Shown here: in pieces, positions 27,777 through 37,453 of the stretch | Numbering within the stretch: the first letter of the stretch is position 1 | How the letters are laid out: the number at the start of each line of letters is the position of its first letter | DNA from: Elusimicrobiota bacterium | Lineage (GTDB): Bacteria > Elusimicrobiota > Elusimicrobia > FEN-1173 | Assembly (NCBI GenBank): GCA_016714745.1 | Contig: JADKCG010000010.1 | Location: 62,001-126,000 of the forward strand | Length of the DNA stretch: 64,000 nucleotides | Direction of reading: 5' to 3' | The notes under the pieces: generated by a model | Seen by the model: only the letters and a program-made list of their open reading frames with translations | What the model was told of the DNA's origin: nothing | Databases searched by the model: none | Program-made: the position numbers and the translations under genes

Positions 27777-27966
27777 TTAATTTACCGTGATTTCAATGGT
27801 TTTAGTCGCCCAAGTTCGACCTTCTTCACTTTCATAGAAGGAGTAGGTCTTTTCGTGATTGCCATAGGCGTCATATGTGTAGTAATTATGGGCACTTCCC
27901 GAGCCCACTCGGTCACTCGTGAAAGCTGTTACAGAAACAGTATATTTCCCTTCTCGAACACCCGCC
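27777..27966 (-). pseudogene. Fragment of an exported repeat protein
   Basis: The minus strand reads GKYTVSVTAFTSDRVGSGS, then NYYTYDAYGNHEKTYSFYES, then TKTIEITVN and a stop. The TYDAYGN segment resembles RHS/YD-type repeats, like VYDLYGN in the giant toxin frame at 62.7 kb. There is no credible start: upstream residues are Gly/Ser-rich with no ribosome site. It lies between a transposon end and an outer-membrane protein gene and looks like debris. Confidence 0.4.
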
Positions 27967-28021
27967 CTCCCCCCTGACGCCGAAAGGAGGACGGGTGCCG
28001 AACAGGGAAGAAAAAAACTGC

Positions 28022-28741
28022 TTAGAACTCCACCCCCAACCGAACACCGAATGGGTTCCAATCGAATTCCTGGAAGGTCTCCATATTCTCTGCCGAAGGC
28101 ATTTGGGAATACGTCAGTGCCAATTCGACTCCAATTTTCTCACCAACATAGGCGATCGCCGGACCAATCTCCCAAGTCAACTTTGTTGTTGAAATGGATT
28201 TGTTCTCCGAGAAAGAATCCCTTGAGTCGTCTTCATAAGAATATTTGTTTTCCACTTTAAGGTTTGCGAAGCCCAGGCCCAGCCCAAGTCGAGCCTGGAA
28301 TTTCTCCCCCATTGGATAGCTGTACTTGGCTTCAGCCATCAGACGCCATAGGTTGGATTCGTTTTCGTCTTTTTCCTTGGCGGTGTAGGAGTCAAATCCA
28401 TCGTCGTAGGTATAGCCAACGGTGTCGTTGTACTCCGGACCCATAATATAGCCAAGACTTCCACCAACAGAAACACCCTTCATTGGGGTTGCCGCCAACG
28501 CGCCAATTCGGAAACCAGTTCCGCTGGCGGTATCCTTATCTCTACTAATTCCAGAGTAGTCACTATTCGCTTGAGCCAAGGACAAGCCCTCGTCATTGCT
28601 TTTCTCGAGTTTTTCGAACGCATCGGAGTAAGTTAGATACTCGATTTGGCCGAAGAATTTGATTTTCTTGTCTTCGGCTCTTACACCCATTGCAATCGAA
28701 CCAACAACCGCAGTAGCCAACATCAATTTCCAACGCTTCAT
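28022..28741 (-). CDS. Outer-membrane beta-barrel protein (OMP_b-brl type)
   Basis: 239 aa from ATG 28741, with GGAGAG 9 nt upstream; a GTG three codons earlier is possible. Signal peptide MKRWKLMLATAVVGSIAMGVRA-ED. The mature part alternates short strands (SVGGSLGYIMG, ARLGLGLGFANLKVENKYSY, LTWEIGPAIAYVGEKIGVELALTYSQM) and ends VRLGVEF with a terminal Phe, all typical of an eight-to-ten-stranded outer-membrane barrel. No enzyme motifs. It is flanked by a truncated PorV gene upstream on the same strand. Confidence 0.78.
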   Translation of the reverse strand: MKRWKLMLATAVVGSIAMGVRAEDKKIKFFGQIEYLTYSDAFEKLEKSNDEGLSLAQANSDYSGISRDKDTASGTGFRIGALAATPMKGVSVGGSLGYIMGPEYNDTVGYTYDDGFDSYTAKEKDENESNLWRLMAEAKYSYPMGEKFQARLGLGLGFANLKVENKYSYEDDSRDSFSENKSISTTKLTWEIGPAIAYVGEKIGVELALTYSQMPSAENMETFQEFDWNPFGVRLGVEF

Positions 28742-28818
28742 TTTGTGCACCTCTCCATTTTATTTTGAACTTCATTTGTTAGGGTTTGCATCCTGCCAAA
28801 CCCCTTTGGTTCTAAAAA

Positions 28819-29637
28819 TTAAACCCCCAACGAAATCCAGTGGGTCATGCCCAGGTCCCCATGGGGAACCAGGGAATAATCGATGCCCATGCCTTTGCGC
28901 GTCAACCCCGCGCCAAACGTGACGCCGGTCAACCCGCTCACGTCACCGGCCGTGCCGGTGTTGTATCCCACCCGCCCGGCGGCGCTCCAATCGGTGGCGA
29001 TGGGCATCTCGTATTCCGCTCCCCCCATCACATAGGCGTCTTCCTCTTTCGGAAACGCCGCGTCCAACGCGAACGCCACTCGTTTCGACATCCGATACGC
29101 CGCGCCACCCTTGATGGTTGTGGGCAAGTCTTCTTTTTCAGACTCGTATTTCAACCCGCTCCCCAAATTGGTGATGGATCCCCCCACCCTCAATCGGTCA
29201 CCTAAAAAACCTTGACTCAATACGCCGAGGTCCAAAGCCCAGGTGGAAGCGGTGTCCACCAACTTGGACTTCACATATTTCAACCCAGCGCCCACGTTCA
29301 CAGGCCCCAGGGCACGCCCATACCCCACCGTCATGGCCATGTCGTCCGGGGTTAAAGACCCCGCTGACGCACCGGAGGTGTCCGTGCTATCAATGGACCC
29401 GGAATTGAAGTAATAAAGGTTCGCCCCCAAACTTCCCTTGGAACCAAGGTGGCGCACATAGGCCCCCTGGCTAAAATAACTGGAATCCAAGTAAGCCGTG
29501 TGCAAGAGAACCACCGACTGACTTTTAACCTGGGTCATGGCCGCCGGGTTGTAATACAAGGACGTGGCATCGTCCACCAACGCCACCCCAGCCCCCCTAA
29601 CGCCGGAATGCGCGCTCCCGTAAAAATAGAGGGACAT
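28819..29637 (-). pseudogene. PorV family gene with 5' end removed by a palindromic element
   Basis: From GVRGAGVALVDDATSLYYNPAAM onward, this is a complete PorV body, over 90% identical by eye to the copy at 43991-44890, ending HWISLGV. The first about 30 residues, including the signal peptide and GEFLALGARTPAMGG, are replaced by MSLYFYGSAHSG encoded in front of, and partly by, the repeat element at 29631-29711. Without a signal peptide the barrel could not reach the outer membrane. The last residue pattern also lacks the FDF ending. No surface-protein gene is left next to it. Confidence 0.8.
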
Positions 29638-29711
29638 GATTGACTAATTGCTTTCCAGCAGGATCGTCCCATTGCCACTTCGGAAGAAGTCAATTAAGCA
29701 AACATGTCCCC
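29631..29711. repeat. Palindromic REP-like element, family A copy 2
   Basis: Same 80 bp as at 19185-19266, from GGGACATGATTGACTAATTG to AAGCAAACATGTCCCC. It joins two broken genes: the PorV copy on the left and an IS1182 transposase on the right. On its right side a 16-bp unit ATGTCCCCTCCTGTCC occurs twice in tandem (29704-29735). Confidence 0.78.
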
Positions 29712-30873
29712 TCCTGTCCATGTCCCCTCCTGTCCATTTTCCAGCACGCGCCGCAACCGCCGGCCCGATCAGTTCACGATTCTCCGCCGCCGCGATCGCT
29801 AACTCCTTGCCGGAGATATAGGCCCCATCCACATACAGTTCACCCGGTTTCTCCATCCCCATCTGCCCCTGCTCTTCCATCGTTTCCGCCATGCCCGCCT
29901 CGTCGCTCCCCAGAGCCGTCTGGGTCACAATCGAGGTGATAAAGTTTGCCGTCGGCTCACCGGGTGCGACAGGTTTTTCGCTCACTGTTTCCGCTACCTG
30001 CATCAGGTATCCAACCCATCCCCGTTTGCCTTGCTGTTTCGTTCGATACTGTGCCTCTGGATCATGCGGGTTCTGTATCTGACCAGACCCCGTCCGCTCG
30101 GCCACAACCTCCTTCTCCTCCACGCGGAACTGCTCCTGAAAGACGCGCCGAAGAATCAAACACTTCGGCCCTTCTCCGATCAACCCTTTCCGTTTGTCTA
30201 GCCAATTCAACAAGGCCCAAATGTCCTTTCCCGCCTGCCCCATCTTTTCCCGCAGGGTCCCTTCACTCGCCCGGTAATCCAGCCGGCTTTCCACATAGCG
30301 CTCCCACAGCAAATTCCAAAAATCAGGTCGTTCCTCGACGCTGTGGCTCAGTTCCTCTAACCCACAGCGCAGACTTTCCCGCACACAATCCAAGGCGCTC
30401 ATTCGTTTGACCAGCCCCAGCACATACGTCGAATCCATTCGCTGGCGTCCACGTTTCGCCATTAACCCGGCTTCTTCCAAAGCCTCCCGTACCACCTCAA
30501 ACACCAATCGTCCTTCTTCGTGCTCCAGCAGCCGGTCCCGAAACCGCACCAACACGCTCGCATCGAACACATCAGAATTCAACTCTTGATTCAGCGCGTA
30601 TTTCCATCCCACGTGGTAGCGAAACTGTTCGACCGCCTGTCGGTCGGGCATTCGCTCCATAAACTGTAACATGCTCACACCCAGCAGAACCACCGGCTCC
30701 ACTCCCGGACGCCCATTCTCCAAACAATAGCAGGCCGCCAAACGTTCTCGCGCCTTTGCCAATACAGGATAGATCTTTTCAAAGAAGAGCCTGTATCGAT
30801 CACTCTTCTCAAAAAACAACTGCCTTTGTAAACCAAACAAATCCATTTGGCTGCTAAAGTCGGGCAAACTCAT
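29644..30873 (-). pseudogene. IS1182 family transposase, 3' part lost
   Basis: The N-terminal 380 residues are a typical IS1182 transposase: MSLPDFSSQMDLFGLQRQLF, then CLENGRPGVEPVVLLGVSML, then RGRQRMDSTYVLGLVKRMS with the first catalytic Asp, and GELYVDGAYISGKELAIA with the second. After AARAGKWTGGDMD the frame runs into the palindromic element at 29631-29711, so the last third with the final Glu of the DDE triad and the Cys-rich end is missing. The start has a GGAGGG site. It should be inactive. Confidence 0.85.
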
Positions 30874-31080
30874 CCGTCATTCCCTCCGTCGATCCTGTCG
30901 TTTGATTTTACTTATTATCGTACAACGCACGTCATAATGCAAATCAATCATCGACGGTAAAATAAACGGACTGAGACAAAGAGGAGATTCTGTTCTGACG
31001 GTTTTCTCACGAATGAGTCATTTAAACAACAGCTTCCCCGGGAGGGGGTTTTGCAGCAGAATCATTAGTTGACAACGTCC

Positions 31081-31525
31081 GTGTGCCACGAGAAGTAACA
31101 ACTGTATTCCTGATGAGGGCAGGCCCCTCGGCGTCGGCTTGCACGAGCAGACGTCAAACCCGCCTTGAGTGGCTTGGTCCAAAAGACCTGGTCGTGAGCG
31201 TCAAGGAGAGGTGAGGGCAGGGGAGATGAGCGAAAGCAAACCGCTGAACAAGCGTCGAAATCAAAAGGGACGATGTCGAAACCAGAGCCTGGACGTGAAC
31301 TCTGGGACGAGCATGGCGGGAGCGTGCGTATGGGCCATGCGGCATCCGGCGTAGAGGCGGCATGACCTCTGTCTGGGCTGGAATACGGAACGTGGGAACC
31401 TGCTGTTCCATGAGAAGGGAAAACCACGAAAGCTAAAAGCAAGTGGGAAATACCGATGGGGACAGCAGGGGCGGAGCACTCCGTAGTAGCAAGGAAGCGC
31501 CCGACAAAGGCGTGGAGCGAAGGGA
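31081..31525 (+). ncRNA. Group II intron RNA, domains I-IV (5' part)
   Basis: Structured RNA without long frame, from GTGTGCCACGAGAAG to the maturase start. Conserved blocks are recognisable (AAGCTAAAAGCAAGTGGGAAATACC-like exon-binding region near 31430; GGGGCGGAGCACTCCGTAGTAGCAAGGAAGCGC-like segment near 31468-31501), as in bacterial introns of the ORF-containing class. Folding could be intact because both IS insertions lie further downstream. Confidence 0.75.
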
Positions 31526-31869
31526 GTGCCCTGGTCCGTCAAGGAGAAGTGTCAACCACGAGAGTGGGAGGAATGCATCGACAAGACGAAGCCGTATGAC
31601 ATCGCGAAGTGGACAGTGATGGACGCGTGGAAACGAGTGAAGGCGAAGGGCGGAGTGTTACGTCCCACGTAGCCGGACCCAGTTTTAGACAATAAAATCC
31701 CACCTAAATGGACCCACTTCTAATGGGTCAAATCCCACCTATTGGGACCCACCTGTCCGTACCACTGAATAACTGATTATTCATGTCGGTGGAGGGGGCG
31801 TTAGGCCCCCCCGCCAAAGTCATCTGGGACATGTAAGATCCTCCAAAATTCATTTAGGGAGGGTGTCAC

Positions 31870-33468
31870 ATGACCCACGGAACAAGGAGGCGGCTGGTGG
31901 ATCGAAAAATCATTGAACTGCTCAGGAGCGGCAGGGGGGTCAACGCCATTCGGGAGACTCTGCATGTCTCCAAGCGGCGCGTCCGTGCTCTGCGGGAGAA
32001 AGCCCGGGCGCGGGGCTACCTTTCCACCGACGGGGGGCCCGGCGGGGTCGCGTTGCCGCCGTATCCAGAGGGACTATTTCCCGATACCGTCGATGGTCGG
32101 TCCGATCGTGAATCGGAAACGGACAAACTCCTGGAAGGGCGAAAAGACTGGATCCGGGAACGTTTGTCCGGCGGATGGCACGCGGTGACCGTGTTCGAGG
32201 AGCTCAAGGACAGCCGGGTCTCCCGCTCCAGTTTCTATCGGTATCTGGATCGGCACGGGCTCTGCCCGGAGGGAGAAAACCCGCGCGTCATCGTTGAAAT
32301 TGTTCATCGGCCCGGGGAGGCGCTCTTATTGGACTGGGGCAAGTTGCGCGATGTGGCGGATCCGGCGACGGGCAAAAAGAAAACGCTCTGGATGTTCGCT
32401 GGAATTCTGGGGTATTCGCGGTATCTCATGGTCCGCCTGGTCTGGACGATGGACCTGGCGACGACGCTGACGGCGCTGGAGGGCTTTTTGCGCCATATGG
32501 GCGGGGCTCCTGGGCGGATGACGACGGACAATCCCAAATGCTTCTCGTTGACGGCGTCGCCCTATGAACCCCTCTTGAATCCCGCTCTGGAACGGTTTGC
32601 TGCACACTACGGATTGACGGTGGAATGCCTGCCTCCGCGGGATCCTCAGAAGAAGGGCAAAATTGAGCGTGTGATCCCTTTTCTCCGACGTCTCTACGAG
32701 GCGCATGGAGACACCTGGGACGGCCTGGAAGAATCCCAAACCTACATGGACGGCAAATTGGCCATCGCCAACCAAAGACAACATGGCACCACGCGCAAAC
32801 GACCCCTGGACTTACTGGCGGAGGAGCGGCGTGTTCTTAATCCGCTCCCGGCCACCGCCTATACCGTGGAGGAGTTTCATGAAGGCATTGTCCGCCAGGA
32901 CAGTCACGTGCGCTTCGACCACAAATACTATTCGGTGGACGAGCAGTATTGCGGAAAATCGGTCGTCGTTCTGGGGAGCCCGCGCCAGGTGTCGATTTAC
33001 CACGCCGGTCGACTTCTGGAAGTTCATGACCGGCTCACGGATCCCCTGAAAAGCAAGTCCACCAAGCCCCACCATTTGAAGCTGTGGGAGCGGGACCTCT
33101 CGTCATCGGATGGCTACCGTCGGCGCGCCCAAGCGTTGGGCCCCCAGGTCGACGCCATGATCGAGAAAATTCTGGCCCAAGGGGAAGGGTTCATTGACCT
33201 ACGCAAAGTCTGGGGGATCTTGAGCTTAGACAAACGCTACAGCGCCTCCCGCATCGATGGCGCCTGTGGGCGGGCGCTCGTCGTCGGTCAGCTGGGCTAC
33301 CAGGCCGTCAAGCGATGGCTCGACTGGGAAGACGCGGTGATGGCCCGCCCCGCTCACGCGCTCGACGTGGGCCCGGACGCCCCCGCGCCGGTCGAGAACA
33401 AATACACGCGGCCTCTGTCGGTTTATCGGGAGCAGGTGGAGTTGATCCCGAAAGTAGTGACATCTTGA
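31870..33468 (+). CDS. istA: IS21 transposase IstA
   Basis: 532 aa, slightly longer than usual. An N-terminal helix-turn-helix (VNAIRETLHVSKRRVRALREKAR, residues 20-42) is followed by a DDE integrase domain: Asp in ALLLDWGKL, Asp in RMTTDNPK and Glu in QKKGKIERVIPFLRRLYE. The C-terminal beta-barrel region has YYSVDEQYCGKSVVVLGSPRQVSIYH. It carries out strand transfer together with the ATPase IstB encoded 13 bp downstream. ATG 31870 has GAGGGTG upstream. Frame fully intact, so this element may have moved recently. Confidence 0.92.
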   Translation: MTHGTRRRLVDRKIIELLRSGRGVNAIRETLHVSKRRVRALREKARARGYLSTDGGPGGVALPPYPEGLFPDTVDGRSDRESETDKLLEGRKDWIRERLSGGWHAVTVFEELKDSRVSRSSFYRYLDRHGLCPEGENPRVIVEIVHRPGEALLLDWGKLRDVADPATGKKKTLWMFAGILGYSRYLMVRLVWTMDLATTLTALEGFLRHMGGAPGRMTTDNPKCFSLTASPYEPLLNPALERFAAHYGLTVECLPPRDPQKKGKIERVIPFLRRLYEAHGDTWDGLEESQTYMDGKLAIANQRQHGTTRKRPLDLLAEERRVLNPLPATAYTVEEFHEGIVRQDSHVRFDHKYYSVDEQYCGKSVVVLGSPRQVSIYHAGRLLEVHDRLTDPLKSKSTKPHHLKLWERDLSSSDGYRRRAQALGPQVDAMIEKILAQGEGFIDLRKVWGILSLDKRYSASRIDGACGRALVVGQLGYQAVKRWLDWEDAVMARPAHALDVGPDAPAPVENKYTRPLSVYREQVELIPKVVTS

Positions 33469-33481
33469 AATGGAGGAACAC

Positions 33482-34327
33482 ATGAATCCCGCAGGATTAA
33501 GGCAACAACTGAATGCACTGAAATGTTCAACGGCGGCCCGCGAGCTTGAAGACGTTCTGGGGCAACACCACCAGGCGGCCTCCTTGGAGTGGGTCTCGGA
33601 CCTGCTCACCCGGGAAATCGACGCCCGTCGACAAAAAGCGCTTCACAAACGCATCGCTCGAGCCGAGTTCCCGGAAGTCACCACACTGGAGTCGTTTGAC
33701 TGGGGGTTCAATCCCAAGGTCCCTCAGACGAAGATCCAGGAGCTGGCCGGATTGTCCTTCGTTCGGGACAACCGCATCGCGCTCTTCTTGGGCGCGACCG
33801 GGTTAGGGAAAACGCACCTCGCCCTCGCCCTGGGCGTCCTCGCGGCCAAGGAGGGCCACCGGGTCTTCTGCGCCAGTATCAAGAAATTGATTCAGCTCAT
33901 CGAGGTTGCCAAGATGAAGAACGCGCTGGACGTGTTGTTCAAGCGTCTTCTCTCCGCAAAACTCTGGATCATCGACGATTGGGGTGTTGTCTCCATGAAA
34001 CGCGACACCGCCGAGGAGGTCTTCGACCTCTTCGACCGGCGCAAATACAGCTCCGCCATGATTCTCACGTCCAACCGCAGCGTGGACGAATGGGGCCGGG
34101 TGTTCCCCGACCCCATTCTGGCCAGTGCCACCATCGATCGGTTGTTTGACCGCGCGGAGATCTTGGTCTTTGAAGGGGCCAGCTACCGGCTCAAGGGCCG
34201 CATCCAGCTCCCCACCGTTCAACCCGGAGACATAGAATCCACCCCGCGCGGACTTACGCGGGACTTGCCCGAGGGGACCTTCCCTGGGTCTTCAAATTTC
34301 CTGAAAAAGAAGGCCCAAATGGTCTAA
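33482..34327 (+). CDS. istB: IS21 helper ATPase IstB
   Basis: 281 aa from ATG 33482, where GGAGGA is 4 nt upstream; the ATG four codons earlier lacks a site. AAA+ domain with Walker A GATGLGKTHLAL and Walker B KLWIIDDWGV, and sensor residues in MILTSNRSVDEWG. IstB-type ATPases form decamers that bend target DNA and activate IstA. The frame is intact. Immediately downstream is the IS21 right end. Confidence 0.93.
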   Translation: MNPAGLRQQLNALKCSTAARELEDVLGQHHQAASLEWVSDLLTREIDARRQKALHKRIARAEFPEVTTLESFDWGFNPKVPQTKIQELAGLSFVRDNRIALFLGATGLGKTHLALALGVLAAKEGHRVFCASIKKLIQLIEVAKMKNALDVLFKRLLSAKLWIIDDWGVVSMKRDTAEEVFDLFDRRKYSSAMILTSNRSVDEWGRVFPDPILASATIDRLFDRAEILVFEGASYRLKGRIQLPTVQPGDIESTPRGLTRDLPEGTFPGSSNFLKKKAQMV

Positions 34328-35570
34328 AATACCAATCCTGGACAGGGGGGGTCCCATTAGGTGGGATTCCACTGGGTCCCGATTGGTGGGACGTGACAGC
34401 GGAGGCCCCGGGATAGACGGCCAGACGATCGAGGCCTTTGGGGGAAACCTCAAGGACAACCTCTATAAGATCTGGAACCGGATGTCATCGGGGAGCTACT
34501 TTCCGCCTGCGGTCAAGAAGTGCGAGATACCTAAAGAGGGCGGGAAGACTCGCGTGTTGGGGATACCGACGGTTTCCGACCGTGTGGCGCAGATGGTGGC
34601 CACGATGGTTCTGGAACCGAAAGTGGAACCGCACTTTCACGAGGACTCCTATGGGTATCGACCGAACAAATCGGCTGTGGAAGCCGTGGGCAAGGCACGG
34701 GCGATGTGTTGGAGGTATGACTGGGTGATTGATTTGGACATCCGGGGATTCTTCGACACGATCGATCACGCGAAGACGCTTGAGCTGGTTGGGAAATATA
34801 CGGAGGAGAAATGGAGTCTTCTGTATGTGGAACGATGGCTCAAAGCGCCGCTGAAACGGCGGACGGGAAACGGGAGATGCAGAGAAAGGCACACCGCAAG
34901 GTGGAGTCGTCTCGCCGCTCTTGGCGAACCTCTACCTGCATCATGCGTTTGACGTGTGGATGCGGGAAGAGTTCGGCCGTCTACCGTTTGAACGATACGC
35001 GGACGATATGATCGTTCATTGCGCCACGGAGAAACAGGCGAGATACGTTCTGGAACGGATACGGCGACGGCTGGAACACTGGGGATTGATTCTCCATCCG
35101 AGAAGACGAAGATCGTCTACTGTAAGGACGACAACCGGAAAGGGGACTCTCCTCATACAAAGTTCACATTCCTTGGGTATGAGTTCCGAGCGCGACGCGT
35201 GCGCAACGAACGGCAAGGAAATGTCTTTGTGGGCTTCACGCCGGCGGTAAGTCCGAAAGCCCAGAAGCGTATTCGTTACACCATCCGGAGCTGGCGGCTG
35301 GGCGTGCGAACGCCGATGACGCTGGACGCCATTGCAAAAATGGTGAATCCGATGGTGAGAGGATGGATCAATTACTATGGGCGGTATCACCGGTCCGCAT
35401 TAGGACCGATCTTCCACCAGCTTGACGTCCAACTGGCGAAGTGGGCCATGAGGAAATACAAGCGACGCCATAGGCGATTGCTCCACACACTTCGGTGGCT
35501 GACACAAATCGCTCGAACGCGAGCTATCCTAGCACACTGGGAATGGCGATTGAATGCGGTCTGATCAGGA

Positions 35571-35611
35571 AGAGCCGTATGAATCGAGAGATTCACGTAC
35601 GGATCTGTGAG
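35571..35611 (+). ncRNA. Group II intron domain V
   Basis: GAGCCGTATGAATCGAGAG paired with ATTCACGTACGGATCTGTGAG forms the conserved 34-nt catalytic hairpin of bacterial group II introns (stem GAGCCGTA...TACGG.TC with internal bulge). Domain VI is separated from it by the IS4-type element and continues at 37486-37528 with GGGGGAGCAATCCCCC and the terminal CTACTCGAC. Confidence 0.75.
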
Positions 35612-35698
35612 CTTTCTATTACCCACATATCTGAGCCTTCAAGGCGAGTTCCCACCCTTCGGTAAGATCCGTCAATTGTTTCCATCCCCTCCAGAGAG

Positions 35699-37068
35699 TT
35701 AAAGTTCCTGGCATGCCGTCGGATTTACGTGCCAAGAAACCGCCGAGCCGGGCGATCCATACAACGATATCGCCGGTGGTGGGAGCCTTTTCGGTAGAGG
35801 CTTTCCCTTATTGATCTTTTGAAACAGGACTTTCCATTCGAGGTCGGAAAGCAGGGTCGTGCATGGGGCGTCGGGGTCCGTTCTTGAAATCAGCGTGATC
35901 ATAAAGAGCCGCCAGGCGACAACGCTCATAACGGAGAGATAACGCATCAGTCGATCGGCTGTCGCGAGCCGGCAATCCTCGACCCTAAACCCGGACTTCA
36001 GAACTTTGAAAACATTTCGATTCTCCACCGCAGACAATACCACCGCACCTTCTCGCAAGCTTCTTGAAAGTTGGAAATGTGGAGGTCGGTCAGTAACATC
36101 CATTCGACAGGTTCTTCATTCTCTGGCGGATCGGCTTCATAGGCGTAAACGGCATTCAGCGGTATATCCGGAAGATCAGTCGTGCGGTGTTTGATGTCGT
36201 TTCGGGATGGGTTCAAAGAAAAGCTCCGAACTTGACGGTCAGAATGGCCGTTCGCGCGTTCCTCTCTTTGGCATGCGCCGTCGCTTTCCGTTTTGGAATC
36301 TCCATGGTGAGAGTTCCTGATACCGGACTGTCGTTCATGAAATTCCAAAGCTTTACGGCATCCTTCTCCGCATACCTGGACTTCTTGTTGATGGGACGAT
36401 CCACCTTGGCCCGGACCAGCAACGGGGATTGGAGGCGGTGGCTCAACTCAAAGAGGCCATATGTCGGCCTCGCGGTCACAAACAGTGACCACCCGGGTTC
36501 CCCCGTTATCGCTTTCGTCTTCTCCAGTGATTCAAGCCATCGGAAACTCTTTCTCTTCGATGGGGGTCAGATTGGACTTGTCCAGTCGCCGCCGTTCCGC
36601 CGTGCGAAGCTTGCGTGCAAATACCTTCTGATCCAGAAGCCCTAATGGTAGCCCATCGGTTGTCACGCCCAGACACGTATGCATGACCAGTCCTTTGGAA
36701 AGAATGTTTTCAACATTCTTCCCTTTCTTGCGCGATATCGTTCCCAAGCCTTTAGTTTCGGTATGGGGGGTATAGATGAAATAACTCGTGTCCTGAATTG
36801 CGAGGACCGTCTTGTGAGGTTTTATACGTTCAGCTGTCTTTCGCCGGTGGGCTTCAAGGATGGCGTCGGGCTCGACGTCTTGATTGTTGAAAAACCGGTA
36901 GGCCGCTTTCGTTTCCGCCCAGTCTTCGCAGGCCTGGTTGATGGGGCTTTCCGGTGATTCCGAGAATCGGTCGCATATCGATATCAGCCGGTCTTTAAGC
37001 CTCTTATCACCCAAATCCGCCCGTGCCATTTCTTCCGCCGCCCATCCGCCGCCCGGTCCGTTTGACAT
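35699..37068 (-). pseudogene. IS4 (Tn5-like) transposase with several frameshifts
   Basis: The pieces in order are: GGWAAEEMARADLGDKRLKD, with LAIQDTSYFIYTPH (first catalytic Asp) and HTCLGVTTDGLPLGLLDQK (36532-37068); RPTYGLFELSHRLQSPLLVRAKVDR (36213-36479, second Asp-type region); LPDIPLNAVYAYEADPPENE and WYCLRWRIEMF (35998-36348, the Y-(2)-R-(3)-E-(6)-K region); and KVLKSGFRVEDCRLATADRLMRYL to the end (35699-36103). Together they make a full Tn5/IS4-type transposase but in three or four frames, so at least three indels separate them. Confidence 0.85.
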
Positions 37069-37148
37069 GAAAAGGCCTCCTTGTTTGCAAGCATCCTTGT
37101 TGTAATAGATGTATATTATACATCCTTAATAAACAAGAAGGAGTAGCC

Positions 37149-37453
37149 ATGAGAAATCCCATCAACCAACGGAAAAGATTAATGGAGCACCTGGCGGCAA
37201 CCAACGGCTTTATCAAGGGTTCCATCACCGGGGTCTGCGGCGTTTGTAGGCGGGCTCATTGCATTTGCAAGAGGAAGTCCGGAACCATGGCTTACCGTTT
37301 GACTTACAAAGACGGTGGGCAAAAACGCAGATTGTCTACATCCCGAGGAACAGGCTCGCGGAAATGAAACACCTGATTTCCAACTACGCCAAGATACGAG
37401 CAATCATTCAGAAGCTCATCCAGACCAACATCGCCATCTTCAAGAAGGGGTGA
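37149..37453 (+). pseudogene. DUF6788-like passenger protein, frameshifted
   Basis: Starts MRNPINQRKRLMEHLAATNG with GSITGVCGVCRRAHCICKRK, a Cys-rich knuckle, then MAYRLTYKDGGQK; after a one-base shift in the A5 run near 37321 it continues TQIVYIPRNRLAEMKHLISNYAKI. This pattern (GSI, paired Cys, YxLTYKxGGKxxxVYVPK, NYxxxxxLI) is what I know as DUF6788, small proteins often carried by insertion sequences. Role unknown; a DNA- or RNA-binding helper is possible. AAGGAG lies 6 nt before the ATG. Confidence 0.65.

Larger units (their letters stand above)
31656..34398 (+). mobile_element. IS21 family insertion sequence with 6-bp target duplication
   Basis: Ends are TGTTACGTCCCAC (31656) and GTGGGACGTGACA (34398), inverted copies with one mismatch in the first 13. 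Further internal repeats of the AATCCCACCTA...GGGACCCAC type occur at both ends, as usual for IS21. The direct repeat GCGGAG flanks it (31650-31655 and 34399-34404). Removing the element and one repeat restores the intron maturase frame as KAKGGGPGIDG. Length 2743 bp, with istA and istB. Confidence 0.92.
31526..35564 (+). pseudogene. Group II intron reverse transcriptase/maturase, interrupted and frameshifted
   Basis: Starts at a GTG after GGAGCGAAGG and reads KPYDIAKWTVMDAWKRVKAKGG to 31655. IS21 is inserted there; the frame resumes at 34405 with PGIDGQTIEAF. RT motifs follow: GGKTRVLGIPTVSDRVAQ, YGYRPNKSAVEAV, VIDLDIRGFFDTIDH, then after a frameshift near 34870 GTPQGGVVSPLLANLYL and the catalytic YADDMIV, and after another near 35100 EKTKIVYCKDDNRKG and the maturase domain X (KRIRYTIRSW...IAKMVNPMVRGWINYYGRY). 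The two YADD aspartates are present but in separate frames. Non-functional. Confidence 0.9.

Noticed and set aside
29640..30410. Plus-strand frames over the IS1182 transposase
   Set aside because: Pro/Ser-rich antisense shadows of the transposase.
31065..31442. Minus-strand 125-codon frame in the intron 5' region
   Set aside because: Falls entirely in structured group II intron RNA and has no start signal.
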